64,000 nucleotides of DNA from Patescibacteria group bacterium UBA5194 (GTDB taxonomy: Bacteria; Patescibacteriota; Gracilibacteria; BD1-5; UBA6164): positions 1-64,000 of the forward strand of contig DHWA01000038.1 in the NCBI GenBank assembly GCA_002412935.1. The letters are read 5' to 3'. The translations under genes and the position numbers were made by a program. The notes beneath the pieces are model-generated. The model was not told where the DNA came from and ran no database searches. It saw only the letters and a list, made by a program, of their open reading frames with translations. Positions 13,334-23,621 of the stretch are shown piece by piece (position 1 is the first letter of the stretch; each line of letters begins with the position of its first letter).

Positions 13334-14413
13334 TTATATAACTTTTAGACTTCATTGTATCTTATTTAAATCTTTTTGAATTGACATAATTTCTCAGTTA
13401 ACTCATTTATTCATAACTAATGCTATTCTAGCTCCTCATTCTCCATCATTTAGTGATAAGATAAAACTTAAAGATAATCATACATTTCTTATTATTGAAA
13501 GAGATTGTCTCAGAATTCATACTTTGTTTGGTAAATTTAATAATCATATTACTCTATCTTGCACTATTTCCTTAAAATTATTAAGTGGGATTCTTGTTTG
13601 ATTATTTGCCAAAACAACAAAACTTGTTGTATTATCTTGAAGTGATAATTCTTTATTCAATATTTGTAATCAATTACTTAAAGCAGTTTCTTCACTGCAA
13701 ATAACTCATATTCTTGAATCATTTTGTGCCTCAGGAATTCAATCTGCATTTGTATTTCTAGGTACCAGTTTTATTTCAGAGTCTTTTATTTGTTCTTTTT
13801 GATCAAGAATCATTTGTCATCATATTTTTTCCAATTCTTTATTTATTTGTAATGAGCTAGCATTTGTATCATCAAATGATATGTAAAATTTATATTTTCA
13901 ATCTAAAGATGGAAAAGAATGTAAATGTCTAATATTAATCAGTTTTTTTTCAAAAATTGCAGTTATTTTTTCTAGAATTCAAATTCAGTCATTGATTTCT
14001 ATTATACACTTAGTTGTACCAGGTATTTCTTTTATAGAGTTGTAACTATTAATAATATCTTCAGTAGAAGCTCATATTTTATCTAATCATTCTGAACATT
14101 GAATTAATGCTTGTTTATGAGCATGTATTTCTTTTAAATCTCATACTTTACCACTTCAAGCTAGTACATGTTTGATTCATAAATTGTACCATCATTTTGT
14201 ATGGCTTGAGTTTGTTAATTTTATTATATTTCCAATTTCTTCTCTTACTGATCATCAATATGTATTCATAATTGGGACAATTCAAACTCATCAATTTCTT
14301 ACAAAATCTATAGTTTGTCAGTTTGAATTTTGAGGAATATAAACTCATTCTAATCAAATTTTTTTCCATACTTCATGTGTGTAAGATCATTCTTTTAATC
14401 AAGCTACCTGCAT
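13334..14413 (-). CDS. Prephenate-dehydratase-like protein interrupted by an ACT domain
   Basis: 359 residues. The first part matches the N-lobe of prephenate dehydratase: EGSYTHE near 8, VPIMNTYGGSV near 46 (family VPIENS-x-GSV) and HKQALIQC near 99. An ACT-like regulatory domain follows (about 140-200, GIGILEKITAIF and HSFPSLDGKYKF). The second dehydratase part comes next, SEETALSNGLQIL near 240 and DNTTSF near 260, then a second ACT-like unit (about 287-359, LPNKVGILRQSL). Normally the catalytic lobes are contiguous and one ACT is C-terminal. The family TRF motif reads TSF and VPIEN reads VPIMN, so catalysis may be lost and an amino-acid-sensing role is possible. No other aromatic pathway gene is nearby. 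Confidence 0.7.
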
Positions 14414-14436
14414 TTGTTAAATTCTTATAGAAATAA

Positions 14437-14468
14437 AAAAAATCCTTCAAGTATTTTAGAAGGATTTT
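14437..14468 (-). terminator. Hairpin terminator
   Basis: AAAATCCTTC, ten-base loop, GAAGGATTTT. Read on the minus strand it ends in a T-run. It lies between the 146-aa unknown gene and the dehydratase-like gene. Bases 14469-14632 hold nothing else. Confidence 0.7.
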
Positions 14469-14632
14469 ATGTTTTTAATTTTTTATATACTAAAAATTAA
14501 TCCTTCATCTAAAATAAAAGAAATAAAATGAAAAGAAAAATGTAGTTTGTATTGTTGTTTGCATAAAATTTAAAGTTAAATTTTTAATTAATGAAAATAT
14601 ATAAAATATTTTCTAAAAGTCAATTTTTATAA

Positions 14633-15073
14633 TTATTTTTCTATTATATCTTTTACAGTTTCAGGGACATTTCCAATTTCTATTCATTTATCTAATTGTT
14701 GACTTAGTTGAATTAATTTTTCGATAGAGATATCGCTAAAATCAATTTCTACAACTCAATCATTTGTTGTAACTTCTATAAGTCATTCAGCAGATTTTAT
14801 AGTTGAGTCAGTTATTTTTACTTCAGGAAATAAATCCATTACTAGCATATCAAGTAATTGGTTATAATTAATAGTTAAGATGCTAGTAATTATTTCATTA
14901 TATGTAATATCTCTTATAATTGAACTATTTTCATATTTTTCTAATTCTTTCAATAAAGTAATTTTCTTATCAAAGTGCAAGATTTTTAATGTTTCAATTA
15001 GATTGCTATAACCTCATTTTGTTAAAAAATCCAATAATCATTCACTTGATTTTAAAGTATTTGTATCTCCCAT
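14633..15073 (-). CDS. Unknown 146-aa acidic protein
   Basis: Not recognised. Soluble, acidic and probably mostly helical, with no cysteine and no signal peptide. The start ATG gives MGDTNTLKSSEGLLDFL. Glycines near 13, 20, 97, 106 and 130 are TGA. It follows groEL on the same strand after a 112-base gap with a hairpin. Only the clean open frame and a terminator downstream support it; no function can be proposed. Confidence 0.7.
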
Positions 15074-15123
15074 AAAAAAAAGACTTATAAAATATTAATA
15101 TAATATATATAAGCCTTTTTTGA
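15066..15123 (-). terminator. Imperfect hairpin downstream of groEL
   Basis: A-run plus GACTTAT pairs with ATAAGCC plus T-run with one mismatch. It overlaps the start of the 146-aa gene, so it could act as terminator or leader hairpin. Confidence 0.4.
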
Positions 15124-15185
15124 CTTTTGTCAAGTTTATATTTAATGTTTTTATAAATAACTTATCTTTATTTATTTTTATATTT

Positions 15186-16847
15186 TTAATACATTCCCAT
15201 TCAAGGCATTCATCACATACCTCACATTGCTCATCCTGAATTACAACTTCAATTACATCAATCATCTTTTTTAGGAGTTTCTGTTACTGCAGCTTCAGTT
15301 GTAAGAAACATTCAAGCTAAACTTATAGCTTCTTCTAGCGCAACTCTTTCAACTTTTTTAGGATCTATAATTCAGAAAGCTACCATATCTACAAATGTAT
15401 CATTTGCTGCATTGTAACCATAATTTATAGACTTTTCTTCAACTATTTTATTTATTATTACACTTCATTCTTTACCTGCATTTTCAACTATTTGTCTTAT
15501 AGGATAAGATAAAGCTTGTTTAACTATAGAAACTCAGATATTTTGGTCTTCATTTCATAAATCTAAACCTTCTAGTATTTGAGAAGCTTTTAGTAGAGCA
15601 ACTCAACCTCAGGCAACTACTCATTCTTCAACTGCTGCTCTAGTAGCATTTAGTGCATCTTCTATTCTTAATTTTTTTTCTTTCATTTCTACCTCTGAAG
15701 CAGCTCCAACTTTGATAACAGCAACTCATCCAGAAAGTTTAGCTAGTCTTTCTATCATTTTTTCTTTATCATAATCACTAGTTGAGATTTCTATTTGTTG
15801 TTTTATCATAGTAACTCTTTCTTGTATTTCTTTTGAGTCTCAATCTCAACCTACTATAATAGTTTTATCTTTTGAAGCTATTACATTATTTGCATGTCAT
15901 AAATCTTCTAAAGTAGCATTTTCTAGTTTCATACCAAGTTCTGAAGTTATAACTCTTGCTCAAGTTAAAACCGCAATATCTTGAAACATTTCTTTTTTTC
16001 TATCACCAAATCAAGGAGCTTTGATAGCAAGTATATTTAAAATTCATTTTAGTTTATTTAGTATAATTGTAGTTAAAGCCTCTCCGTCCATATCTTCAGT
16101 AATGATAACCAAATCTTTTCTACCTGACCCAACTAATTGTTCTAAAATAGGCAGTAAATCTTTCGTATTTGAGATTTTACTATCAGTTATAAGGATTGGT
16201 GCATCTTTCATAGAAGCTTCCATTTTTTCAGCATTTGTAATCATATAAGGACTCACATAACCTTGATCAAATTGCATACCTTCCATAATTTCAACATCCA
16301 AACCAAAAGTTTGACCTTCCTCAACAGTTATTACTCAATTATTTCATACTTTATCCATAGCAAGAGCTATTATATTACCTATTTCGTTGTCTTGTGCAGA
16401 AATAGTAGCAACTTGTGCAATTTCTTCTTTTGTATTAATCATTTTAGCATTTTTAATCAATTCTTCATTGATTTTTTCTCATGCTTTTTTCATACCATTT
16501 TTTAATTCAACAGAATTAACTCAGTTTTTTATATATCTAAGTCATTCTTTTGCAAGAGCATAAGTAAGTAGGGTAGCAGTAGTAGTACCATCTCAAGCCA
16601 GTTTATTTGTCTTTTCTGCTGCTTCTTTTACAAGTTCTGCTCACAAGTTTTCAAATTTGTCTTCTAAATCTATTTCTTTTGCAATAGTTACTCCATCGTT
16701 TGTGATTTGAGGTGAACCATATCATTTATCTAGGATTACATTTCTTCATTTTGGTCACATAGTCACAGTAACAACTTTTGCAACTTTTTCTATTCATGCA
16801 AAGATTTTTTGTCTTGCATCATCGCTGAATTTTATTTGTTTTGCCAT
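15186..16847 (-). CDS. groEL: 60-kDa chaperonin GroEL
   Basis: Subunit of the ATP-driven folding chamber that works with GroES in the cytoplasm. 553 residues, normal length. It opens [16 protein letters not shown] and retains the ATP-site region DGTTTATLL. It ends with the flexible Gly-Met tail (GGAMGGMGGMPGMGM), preceded by an unusual Cys-containing stretch (GCNGSCNSGG). Most tail glycines are TGA, so a standard-code reading breaks here. groES lies on the same strand but is separated by an opposite-strand gene (16934-17257), so the usual groES-groEL operon is split. No inverted repeat like that of groES is seen upstream. Confidence 0.97.
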
Positions 16848-16873
16848 AATTTTTTTTGTTAGGAAATATATAG

Positions 16874-16900
16874 TTGACTATTTAAAATAACATATATAAT
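16874..16900 (+). promoter_or_regulatory. Candidate promoter of the 107-aa gene
   Basis: TTGACT (16874-16879), 15-base spacer, TATAAT (16895-16900), 33 bases before the ATG, in the divergent gap with groEL. Confidence 0.4.
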
Positions 16901-16933
16901 AATATTATTATTAGTTTTTTAATTATATTTTGT

Positions 16934-17257
16934 ATGCTAGCATCAGGAGATTTTGAAGGTCCATTTCAGTTAACAAGAGAAGCAGGTTATAAAAAAGAAA
17001 ATGAAGGGAAGCAAATAGGAGTAAAACTAATTTATAAAGATACTGACTCTGAAGAGGTAATAGGTAAAGAAGTTTCATGGATTTTATCAGACTGAACACA
17101 AACTTGAAATATTATTACCGATATTAAATCTAGGTGTATGAGTTGTATTTATATAAATAAACATCAAGATTATTGTTCAGGTCCAAATAATAGTGGTTCA
17201 TTATGAGATAATCTTACTTCATATTATATTTGTCCAGATTTCGAAGAAAACAACTAA
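16934..17257 (+). CDS. Unknown 107-aa protein with four cysteines
   Basis: Not recognised. The C-terminal half carries CMSC, then a Cys 13 residues later and YICP near the end, which could bind one zinc or form disulfides. No signal peptide. It sits on the plus strand between groEL and groES and converges on groES with eight bases between the stops, so it looks inserted into a former groESL operon. Early glycines use GGA, GGT and GGG; TGA appears from about residue 56. Real but without assignable function. Confidence 0.7.
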
Positions 17258-17265
17258 TTAAAAAA

Positions 17266-17541
17266 TTACTCAACAATCGCTAGTATATAATCAATTCAGA
17301 TTATTTTATATTCTTCTCAATCTAATTTAATGTCGTCTCAGACATATTGTCCGCAAAGTACTTTGTTTCAAATTTTTATACTATCCATTAGAGAATCTTT
17401 TTTTCCAGGTCAGATAGCAATTACTTCATACATATAAGGTTTTTCTTTATTTGCAGTTTCTGGTATATAGATACCACTCTTTGTTATATTTTCTTTTTCT
17501 GTGGCTTTAAGTACCACTCTATCGCTTAAAGGTTTCAACAT
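17266..17541 (-). CDS. groES: 10-kDa co-chaperonin GroES
   Basis: Lid of the GroEL chamber; a heptamer of 91-residue subunits. Typical features: start MLKPLSDRVVLKATEKE, mobile loop around TKSGIYIPETA (residues 20-31), VIAIGPGKK, and the C-terminal strand EEYKIIGIDYILAIVE. Length is slightly below the usual 95-100. Transcribed alone from a promoter overlapped by a CIRCE-like palindrome about 25 bases upstream, which suggests heat-shock repression. Confidence 0.96.
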
Positions 17542-17564
17542 AATTTAGTTTAAATTAAAAAATA

Positions 17565-17595
17565 AATTATCACCCATATTATGGGGGTGATAATT
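17565..17595 (-). promoter_or_regulatory. CIRCE-like operator over the groES promoter
   Basis: TTATCACCC, nine bases, GGGTGATAA, extended to 11-base arms. CIRCE, the HrcA operator, is TTAGCACTC-N9-GAGTGCTAA: identical arm and spacer lengths, with seven of nine bases matching. On the minus strand a TTGACT (17600-17605) and CATAAT (17578-17583) with 16-base spacing straddle it. As an alternative it could be a terminator for the gene at 17657. Confidence 0.6.
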
Positions 17596-17605
17596 TTAAA
17601 GTCAA
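17578..17605 (-). promoter_or_regulatory. groES promoter
   Basis: Minus-strand TTGACT, 16-base spacer, CATAAT. The -10 lies in the nine-base centre of the palindrome. Confidence 0.5.
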
Positions 17606-17656
17606 ATTATTTTTGAGGGATTTTTGAAAATTAATTTAGAAATTATAAAAGTATTT

Positions 17657-18322
17657 TTAATATTTTTTTATAGTTCTTATATTTAATTTAATTTCTTTAC
17701 TAGTAATATCATCTTCAATAGAATTTTCAAATCTTATTTTAAGTGCTTCATCTTGATTATATTCAGTAGATGACCAGTAATAACTGTCATTAAAACCTAA
17801 AAAATCTTTTAATAATGAATAATTTTCAATTCAAGCAAAAATGATAAAAGACTTAATTCTCTTTAAATAATCTATTTTAGGAATATTATCAATCATATTA
17901 TTTTTTTTAAAATCATCCCAATTTTGGGTTTCTGGTAAATCATCTAAATCTAATATAAACTGTGATTCTTTAAAATCAATTCATTCGTCTTGAAGTTCTA
18001 TTCTATCTTTCCATTTCATCCACCATTTAGGATTATTTTGTATTACTTTTGTAAGATTAGTGTATCTACTTAAAAGTTTAGGATTATTTTTCCAAGATTT
18101 TGGCATAATAGGGATTATTTTTGAAAGTTTTGTTTCTCAATTAATTTCATTTATAATTCATTCAGCTTTTAATTTTATTTTTTTTTGTTCTTTTATAAAT
18201 TTCTCGGCTTCTTGTATTTTTGTATCAGCATCACCAATTTGATTTGATGCATTTTTAAATTTATTGTTTAATAAAATAGCTTCAATATAATCATCATCTT
18301 TTGATTTTGTAGTATTTGACAT
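17657..18322 (-). CDS. Unknown 221-aa soluble protein
   Basis: Not recognised. Residues 25-60 are Lys/Glu-rich and probably coiled coil (DTKIQEAEKFIKEQKK). The middle is Trp-rich (KWWMKWKDR near 105) and the end basic. No signal peptide or membrane helix. Only four TGA glycines. It begins 165 bases before the HIT-like gene's end and runs toward groES, from which it is separated by the CIRCE-like palindrome. It could be a structural or nucleic-acid-binding protein, but nothing decides this. Confidence 0.7.
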
Positions 18323-18467
18323 AAATTAAATTAAAAATAAAAAAATATGGATTTCCTATAAAGTATATTATAGTATATAATTAATATTATGCAAGTTTTT
18401 TTTGATAAGTAGAGAATAAAGTAATAATAAAATTAACACACTTACTAAAATTAATGATGATGTATTT

Positions 18468-18487
18468 AATCAAGTTTGAACTTGATT
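18468..18487. repeat. Perfect 20-base palindrome
   Basis: AATCAAGTTTGAACTTGATT at the 3' end of the HIT-like gene; could be a weak terminator or protein site. The gap 18323-18485 holds nothing else. Confidence 0.5.
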
Positions 18488-18968
18488 ATTTTTTAAAACA
18501 CCATTTAGATGTTTGATATTTTTCTTGTTTTTCTATAATACCAATTTGTTTTTGGATTTCTAAAATATCTTCTTTATTTAACGGTTCAAATTTATCATAA
18601 AATCCTGATGAGCGGTCTGGTAAATAAACTGACTCGGGAAAAATTTGAAATTTAGCATCTTTTGCACGACCATATATATGCATATGAAAAAATGGTTTTT
18701 TCCCTCATTTAAAAGCCCAATTTCCCATATCTTGATAATTTATTTTAACAACATTTACTCACTGATTATTCATTGCTATTTCCATAGCTTCACCAATAAT
18801 CATTGTTAGACGCATAAATTCTATAGCAATAACTGGAGATATTTTTGTACGGTCAGTAATTGATTCATCAATTATGCGAATACGAATATGTCATCAATCA
18901 GTGCGAGTCACATGTGGAGTTTCAAAAGATTCAACTATAAAATTTTCACTTAGATAAATTTGAGCCAT
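18486..18968 (-). CDS. HIT-like hydrolase
   Basis: 160 residues. The segment FFHMHIYGRAKD near 98 resembles the histidine-triad His-x-His motif of the HIT superfamily, which hydrolyses dinucleoside polyphosphates and nucleoside phosphoramidates; the third triad position is Tyr here. The preceding VKINYQDMGNWAFKGG fits the HIT strand-and-loop region. Arg codons CGT/CGC and Gly codons GGT/GGA are frequent beside only a few TGA, unlike the chaperonin genes, which hints at foreign origin. It leads into a run of minus-strand accessory genes; the patatin gene upstream ends 20 bases before its start. Confidence 0.65.
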
Positions 18969-18987
18969 ATTATAAAAAAAATATATT

Positions 18988-19818
18988 TTAAAGGTTTGAA
19001 AAAAATGTTTTAAATTCAGTATTATTTTTTAAATCTTCATATCCTAGAGAAAAAGACTCATCAAGATGTAATTTTTTATTATCGAGAGGATGAATTTGTA
19101 ATTTTTTACTTGGGCTAATAATAATCATATTAATATTTTTTTGCTGTTTAACAGAATGGATACCTGATGTGCAATGTATTTTTAATACTTTTTTAATATT
19201 TTTGTTTACAAAAAAAGAATGTAAACCATAAAATATTTTTATTATTAATGAAAAATTTTCACTATCTTTGATTACAATAATATTTTTAGCTCCTTCATTG
19301 ATTGCTTTTTCAATATTAATATCAAATGATGTGCTTATTGATCCATCAATATACTCTGTATCGTTTATTGTAACTTTTTTACCTGTTATTACTGGTACAG
19401 CTTTTGATGCTCTTAAGGCATCAAAAATATTATCTGTGTTTGTAAAAAACTTTGGTTTACCAGTTTGATATTCTGTTGCAGATATAAATAAAAGACTATT
19501 TGATTTCTTAATTTTTTCTATATTTAATGGTTCTTGTTGTTTAAAAACAGTATCCACTAAATAATCTATATCCATTACCTTAAGAATTCTCTTTAAAGAA
19601 ATAAATCTAGTATCTGTAAGAAGGTTTGTCCAAATATTTTTAATAGAATCATATTGCCCAGCAGTATAGTATGCTAGAGAACCAGTACTTCCAGAACTTC
19701 CTACCAGAATATCGGGATTATGTAGTTTATATATTTTAGCTATTGCACATAAAACTCAAGCAGAGTAAGAACACTTCATTCCTCAACCGCTAGTAACAAT
19801 AGCAATTTTATCTTTCAT
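18988..19818 (-). CDS. Patatin-like phospholipase
   Basis: 276 residues with the complete patatin active-site layout. The oxyanion loop is SGGGMKCSYSAGV (residues 10-22), the nucleophile elbow is VGSSGSTGS near 39 (G-x-S-x-S/G), and the Asp of the dyad is in the IDGS motif near 160. Members are Ser-Asp lipid acyl hydrolases, often used against membranes or in lipid turnover. No signal peptide, so it acts inside the cell unless exported by a dedicated system. Only two TGA glycines against many GGT/GGA. In a host-dependent bacterium it could release fatty acids from host lipids (inference). Confidence 0.9.
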
Positions 19819-19839
19819 AATATTTTACTCTATTAAAAA

Positions 19840-20436
19840 TTAAATATTTATGTTATGTTTTTTTATTTTTTTAAAACGTCCTCTATAAATAGAAAAAATT
19901 AATGATGAATTTACTAAAACTAAATATACTGGAAATGCTAGTTCCGAAATACCAAACGTTCTAAGTGCAAAAAAACTTGTTAATGAATTGAATAAACCAG
20001 TGGTGTAAGCTTCAACTGATTCTGTATCGGGATGTTTCCAAGATTTAATAATTGTTGGTATAGCTGCAAATCCATCACTAGCTATTGAAAAAATAATTGC
20101 AATTAAAGGTTCTTTTGTAATTCACCAAAGTACCAATGCTAAAATAGACAAGGCTCAACAAATATAATCAAAAGTTTCCAATTTCCAATATGATTTAGGA
20201 TTTATAAAAGAAGCAATAAAAACAAGTAATGGAGCAAAACCAGCCATAAAAACTGGAAGTACAGCCCAACGAACACCATCTGAAAAAGCTGCTACAGATG
20301 CAATTAATGGAGCAATAGACCACATCAACCAAGTAACTTTGTTTGGTTTTGTCTCACCAAGTATAGTTGCTTTGATATAAAAATATACCCCAATCAACTG
20401 TACTACCGCTCAGATTAAAACTATATATTGGAACAT
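19840..20436 (-). CDS. Six- to seven-helix inner-membrane protein
   Basis: 198 residues made mostly of hydrophobic helices. Conserved-looking positions are KPNKVTWLMWSIAPLIA near 31, FINPKSYWK near 80 and a final basic tail. I do not know the function. It has a transporter-like size (SWEET/PQ-loop-like) but no clear motif. It lies between the patatin and the kinase genes on one strand with short gaps, and shares their low TGA usage (four of about 13 glycines). Confidence 0.75.
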
Positions 20437-20519
20437 ATTTTTTTAATTATATAATGTTTTTTATAACTTAATTTGATTATATATAAATATAAAAAAACTG
20501 GATATTTAAATAATATTTG

Positions 20520-21092
20520 TTAGTCTCCATATTCTAATTGAAACTCTTTCTTGATTTTTTGGGCTGTTTTTTCTGCAGATAGATTAGTATTATCAATCCT
20601 TAAATAATTAGTCATTTTTATTTCTCCATTTTCTGAATTTAATCTACGTTTTTCATCATATTCTTTTAAACTTTTTTCAGAACTTTCAAGATTTCTTTTA
20701 CTTGGTTTGTGATATAATCTATGGGGGTGTTTATTTCTTTCAATTCTTTCTTCTGAACTTGCTTCTAGTTCTACGAAATAAGACAATCAACCTTTTGATT
20801 CAAAAATTTTACAAATTTTATCAATATATTTCCAATTACTTTTTTTGTCAAAATCCCAAACATAAGTAAAAATTAATCCATCTAAATCACTTTTGGAAAC
20901 TTCTTCAAAAATTTTTTTACGAAAAAGATTCACCAATTTTTTTCAAATTTTACTTCAATAGCTAAAAAATGGAGAAACTAAATCTATAGTCATATGATTA
21001 TGAAAAAGTTTCAAACCAGTTATTTTTTCGAGTTCTTGTCCTACTGTCATTTTACCAACAGCTTGAGGTCCAAAAATTATAATTAATTTCAT
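20520..21092 (-). CDS. P-loop nucleoside/shikimate kinase-like protein
   Basis: 190 residues. A Walker A of kinase type, FGPQAVGKMTVGQEL, lies at residues 7-21. LFHNHMTIDLV and TYVWDFD (near 78) look like substrate-binding and Walker B elements, and a basic lid (ERIERNKHPHR near 118) follows. The family phosphorylates small molecules, and similar P-loop proteins act as RNA or antibiotic kinases, so the substrate cannot be named. Cytosolic. Part of the low-TGA block. Confidence 0.8.
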
Positions 21093-21135
21093 ATTTTTAA
21101 AATTTATATAATCTAATAATTCAATATTTACTGTT

Positions 21136-21855
21136 TTAAGATATTATTTTCTTGTTTTCTTTTCCAAAAAAATATAGTGTGAGTATATGTCCAAATATAT
21201 TGTGTTTTTTAATAACAACATCTTTTTTAATCTCTTTTATTTTTGAAGCAAGTTTGTTCCCACCAGAAAATGGAACAAATTTATCAAATCTGGCGATATG
21301 TATTGTAATATCATCAGGCAAGTTTGTTAAATTATTTTCAATATTTATATTTTTAATAAGCTCATCATAAAGTTCAGCAGTATAACCATCTTTTATAGAT
21401 TTTCTTTTTATATTTCTAGCAGCAAAAGTAGAGAAAATTCCTTCTCCTAGTCTAGTAGTAGGGCAGACTGTAATTAGTTTTTTACAAGTATACTTATTGG
21501 CAAAATAAAAAGCTGGCATTGTGCCTGCACTTAACCCCCAAAAAGCAATTTCTTTATTAATTAATTTATATTCTTTAAATGTTTTTTCAAAATCCTTCTT
21601 AATGCTATCAAAAGCATCTAATGTAAAAGTAGGAATTGATCCAAGTAGGTTATCAGGAACTTCATATACAATTAAATTACCTTCCATTGGGAGAAGATTA
21701 TATTTTTTTGCAGTTTTTAACGTTGTTCTCCATGGTAAAAAACAAACCCATGTTAAATTTCCAGGTTGTTCTATGAAAAATCTATTCAAGCTATAATTAA
21801 CTTGCTTAGATTTTTTTGTTAAAGTTATTGCTACAATATCTAATAATCCAAACAT
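21136..21855 (-). CDS. Alpha/beta-hydrolase-like protein
   Basis: 239 residues. The nucleophile elbow FWGLSAGTMPAFYFA (G-x-S-x-G, Ser near 110), an Asp in IARFDKFVPFSGG near 193 and a His in NIFGHILTLYF near 221 give a full Ser-Asp-His triad. Esterase, lipase or acyltransferase activity is likely; the substrate is unknown. It has no TGA codon at all, which is exceptional in this window, and fits transfer from a standard-code donor. It sits beside the methyltransferase and patatin genes, perhaps in lipid metabolism. Confidence 0.8.
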   Translation of the reverse strand: MFGLLDIVAITLTKKSKQVNYSLNRFFIEQPGNLTWVCFLPWRTTLKTAKKYNLLPMEGNLIVYEVPDNLLGSIPTFTLDAFDSIKKDFEKTFKEYKLINKEIAFWGLSAGTMPAFYFANKYTCKKLITVCPTTRLGEGIFSTFAARNIKRKSIKDGYTAELYDELIKNINIENNLTNLPDDITIHIARFDKFVPFSGGNKLASKIKEIKKDVVIKKHNIFGHILTLYFFGKENKKIIS

Positions 21856-21884
21856 AGGTATTTAAAAAGAATAAATAGATGCAA

Positions 21885-22103
21885 TTATTTGTTATTTTTA
21901 ATTTTTTTAATTCCTGCGCGTAAAAGAAAAGATAGAGCTATAATTATGATTATAGCTATTATAATCAAGGGTGTAATCATTAAAAATGATCCACCGGAAT
22001 TGATTCCAAAAGTAGAAAATAAAACAGTATATCCAGTTACTAAGATCATTAGAATTATAGCCGAGGAAATCATTAAAATTCCTAATATTTTTGATTTTTG
22101 CAT
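21885..22103 (-). CDS. Small two-helix membrane protein
   Basis: 72 residues, two hydrophobic helices (about 7-30 and 39-62) and a basic tail. No TGA codon. It lies 29 bases upstream of the hydrolase gene on the same strand, probably co-transcribed. Function unknown. Confidence 0.65.
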   Translation of the reverse strand: MQKSKILGILMISSAIILMILVTGYTVLFSTFGINSGGSFLMITPLIIIAIIIIIALSFLLRAGIKKIKNNK

Positions 22104-22148
22104 AAATATTATTTTTTTAAGAGATATTGATTTATTTATAATTATTTT

Positions 22149-23075
22149 TTAATCTACTCTTTTCCAAATATCACGATACAATGTAGTTGGTGCTTTCCCA
22201 TCTTTTCTAGGTCTAAATTGCCACATCCATGATTGTGAAAATAACCAAGTGTCTAACATTCCCAAAGCAGCTTTAGGATTTCTTAAAAACTTACCAATAA
22301 TAGAAAAATAAACTCTAGGTTTAGTTTTTAAGGCTAACTTGATAGCATTTAGCCAATATTCTGAAGTTAAATGGTAATCATGAGTTCCATCTTCTCTACT
22401 TTCTAAAATAAATAATCCTTTTGCACATTTTTCTAATTGATTTTTATATGGATACCATCCACCTAGATTTTCTAATAAAACTTTTGCAAAATGAGCTTCA
22501 TTTGACTTAGAAGAAAAAGATTTAGAACCTTTTGATATTATATTGGGATTTGTTTTTTCAGTAAAATGCATTACTGTAGTGCCAAGTCTAGAACCAGGTT
22601 TCATTATTCTATGACATATTTCAAAAAAATTTCTAAGTATCTCATCTTGTTTTCCATCAATAGCATCTTGTACTTGTGTAAAATGTTCCATTGAACCATT
22701 AGCTATAACGCAATCAAAAGAATTATTCCATTCTTTTGGAATATCTAAATAGTTCATTACTTCAACATTAAGTCCTTTTTTAATATTTCGAACTTGTTGA
22801 TACTTTGATAAAGTAATTCCCATTGCTTTTGATCCGCGTCTATTAGCAGTTTCTATAATTCTTCCATAACCACACCCTATATCAAGCAAGAATGTTTCTT
22901 TTTTACATTTTACTTTATCTAAAAGCCATTCAGCCTTATTTTCTTGAGCTTTAATATAACTTATTGAATCATTGCCATTATATTTTCCATCAGTAAAATC
23001 TGTCACATCTCAATAAAAAGAAACATCTAACATATCATAGCAAATTTCTACTATCTTAGAATTTCTCTTATTCAT
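22149..23075 (-). CDS. SAM-dependent methyltransferase, cyclopropane-fatty-acid-synthase type
   Basis: 308 residues. SAM motif LLDIGCGYGRIIE near 60, then MGITLSKYQQ and a DCVIANGSMEHF post-motif. The ANGSMEHF and ITLS elements are those of the mycolic/cyclopropane synthase branch, which methylates lipid double bonds or similar acceptors. The long C-terminus ends with a Trp-rich WLFSQSWMWQFRPRKDGK segment. The start at 23075 reads through one TGA near residue 22; a later ATG at 23006 would lose the opening. Only one TGA among many Gly codons, as in the neighbours. Lipid modification is an inference. Confidence 0.85.
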
Positions 23076-23105
23076 ATATAAAATAAATCATTAATATTTA
23101 TATAA

Positions 23106-23504
23106 TTACTCACTCGTCACTCCATCAAATTCTTCATCATTTGCTTCAGCTTCATCTTTTGTTACTCTTATTATTCAGTCTTTATGATGAGCTGGTGAAT
23201 AAATAGTATACATTTTTAGACTTTCAGTAGATGATTCATTTATTATATTATGACTTGCTCAAGCAGGTACAACTATGGCACTTCAGTCAGTAACTGTATA
23301 TTCATTACCATCAATTATACATTTTCCTTGACCTTGTTCAAAACGGAAAAATTGATCATTTTCAGCATGGATTTCCATACCAATATCTTCTAGAGGTTTT
23401 AAACTCATAAGAACTAATTGGCTATTTTTTCAAGTGTACAATACTTTGCGAAAATTATTATTTTCCAAAGTTTTTTTTTCGATATTTGCATTAAATCATT
23501 TCAT
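23106..23504 (-). CDS. Cupin-domain protein
   Basis: 132 residues with one double-stranded beta-helix. Motif 1 is IHAENDQFFRFEQGQGKC near 45, with His and Glu metal ligands, and motif 2 is GSAIVVPAGASHNI near 75 with the third His. Small stand-alone cupins bind a metal and act as isomerases or sugar/small-molecule enzymes, or as sensors; nothing narrows it here. TGA usage is higher than in the preceding block. An acidic tail follows the domain. Confidence 0.85.
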
Positions 23505-23576
23505 ATATTATAAAATTAGAAAATAAATTAGGTACTTTTATTATATTCATTATTAAAAATACTCAAATTTTAAAAA

Positions 23577-23612
23577 AACAAAAAAGTTAGCAAATTTTGC
23601 TAACTTTTCATG
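23577..23612 (-). terminator. Hairpin terminator
   Basis: AAAAGTTAGCAAA, AATTTTGC side, TTTGCTAACTTTT, with a T-run on the minus strand; it closes the small membrane protein gene. Confidence 0.8.
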
Positions 23613-23621
23613 TATTTTTTA

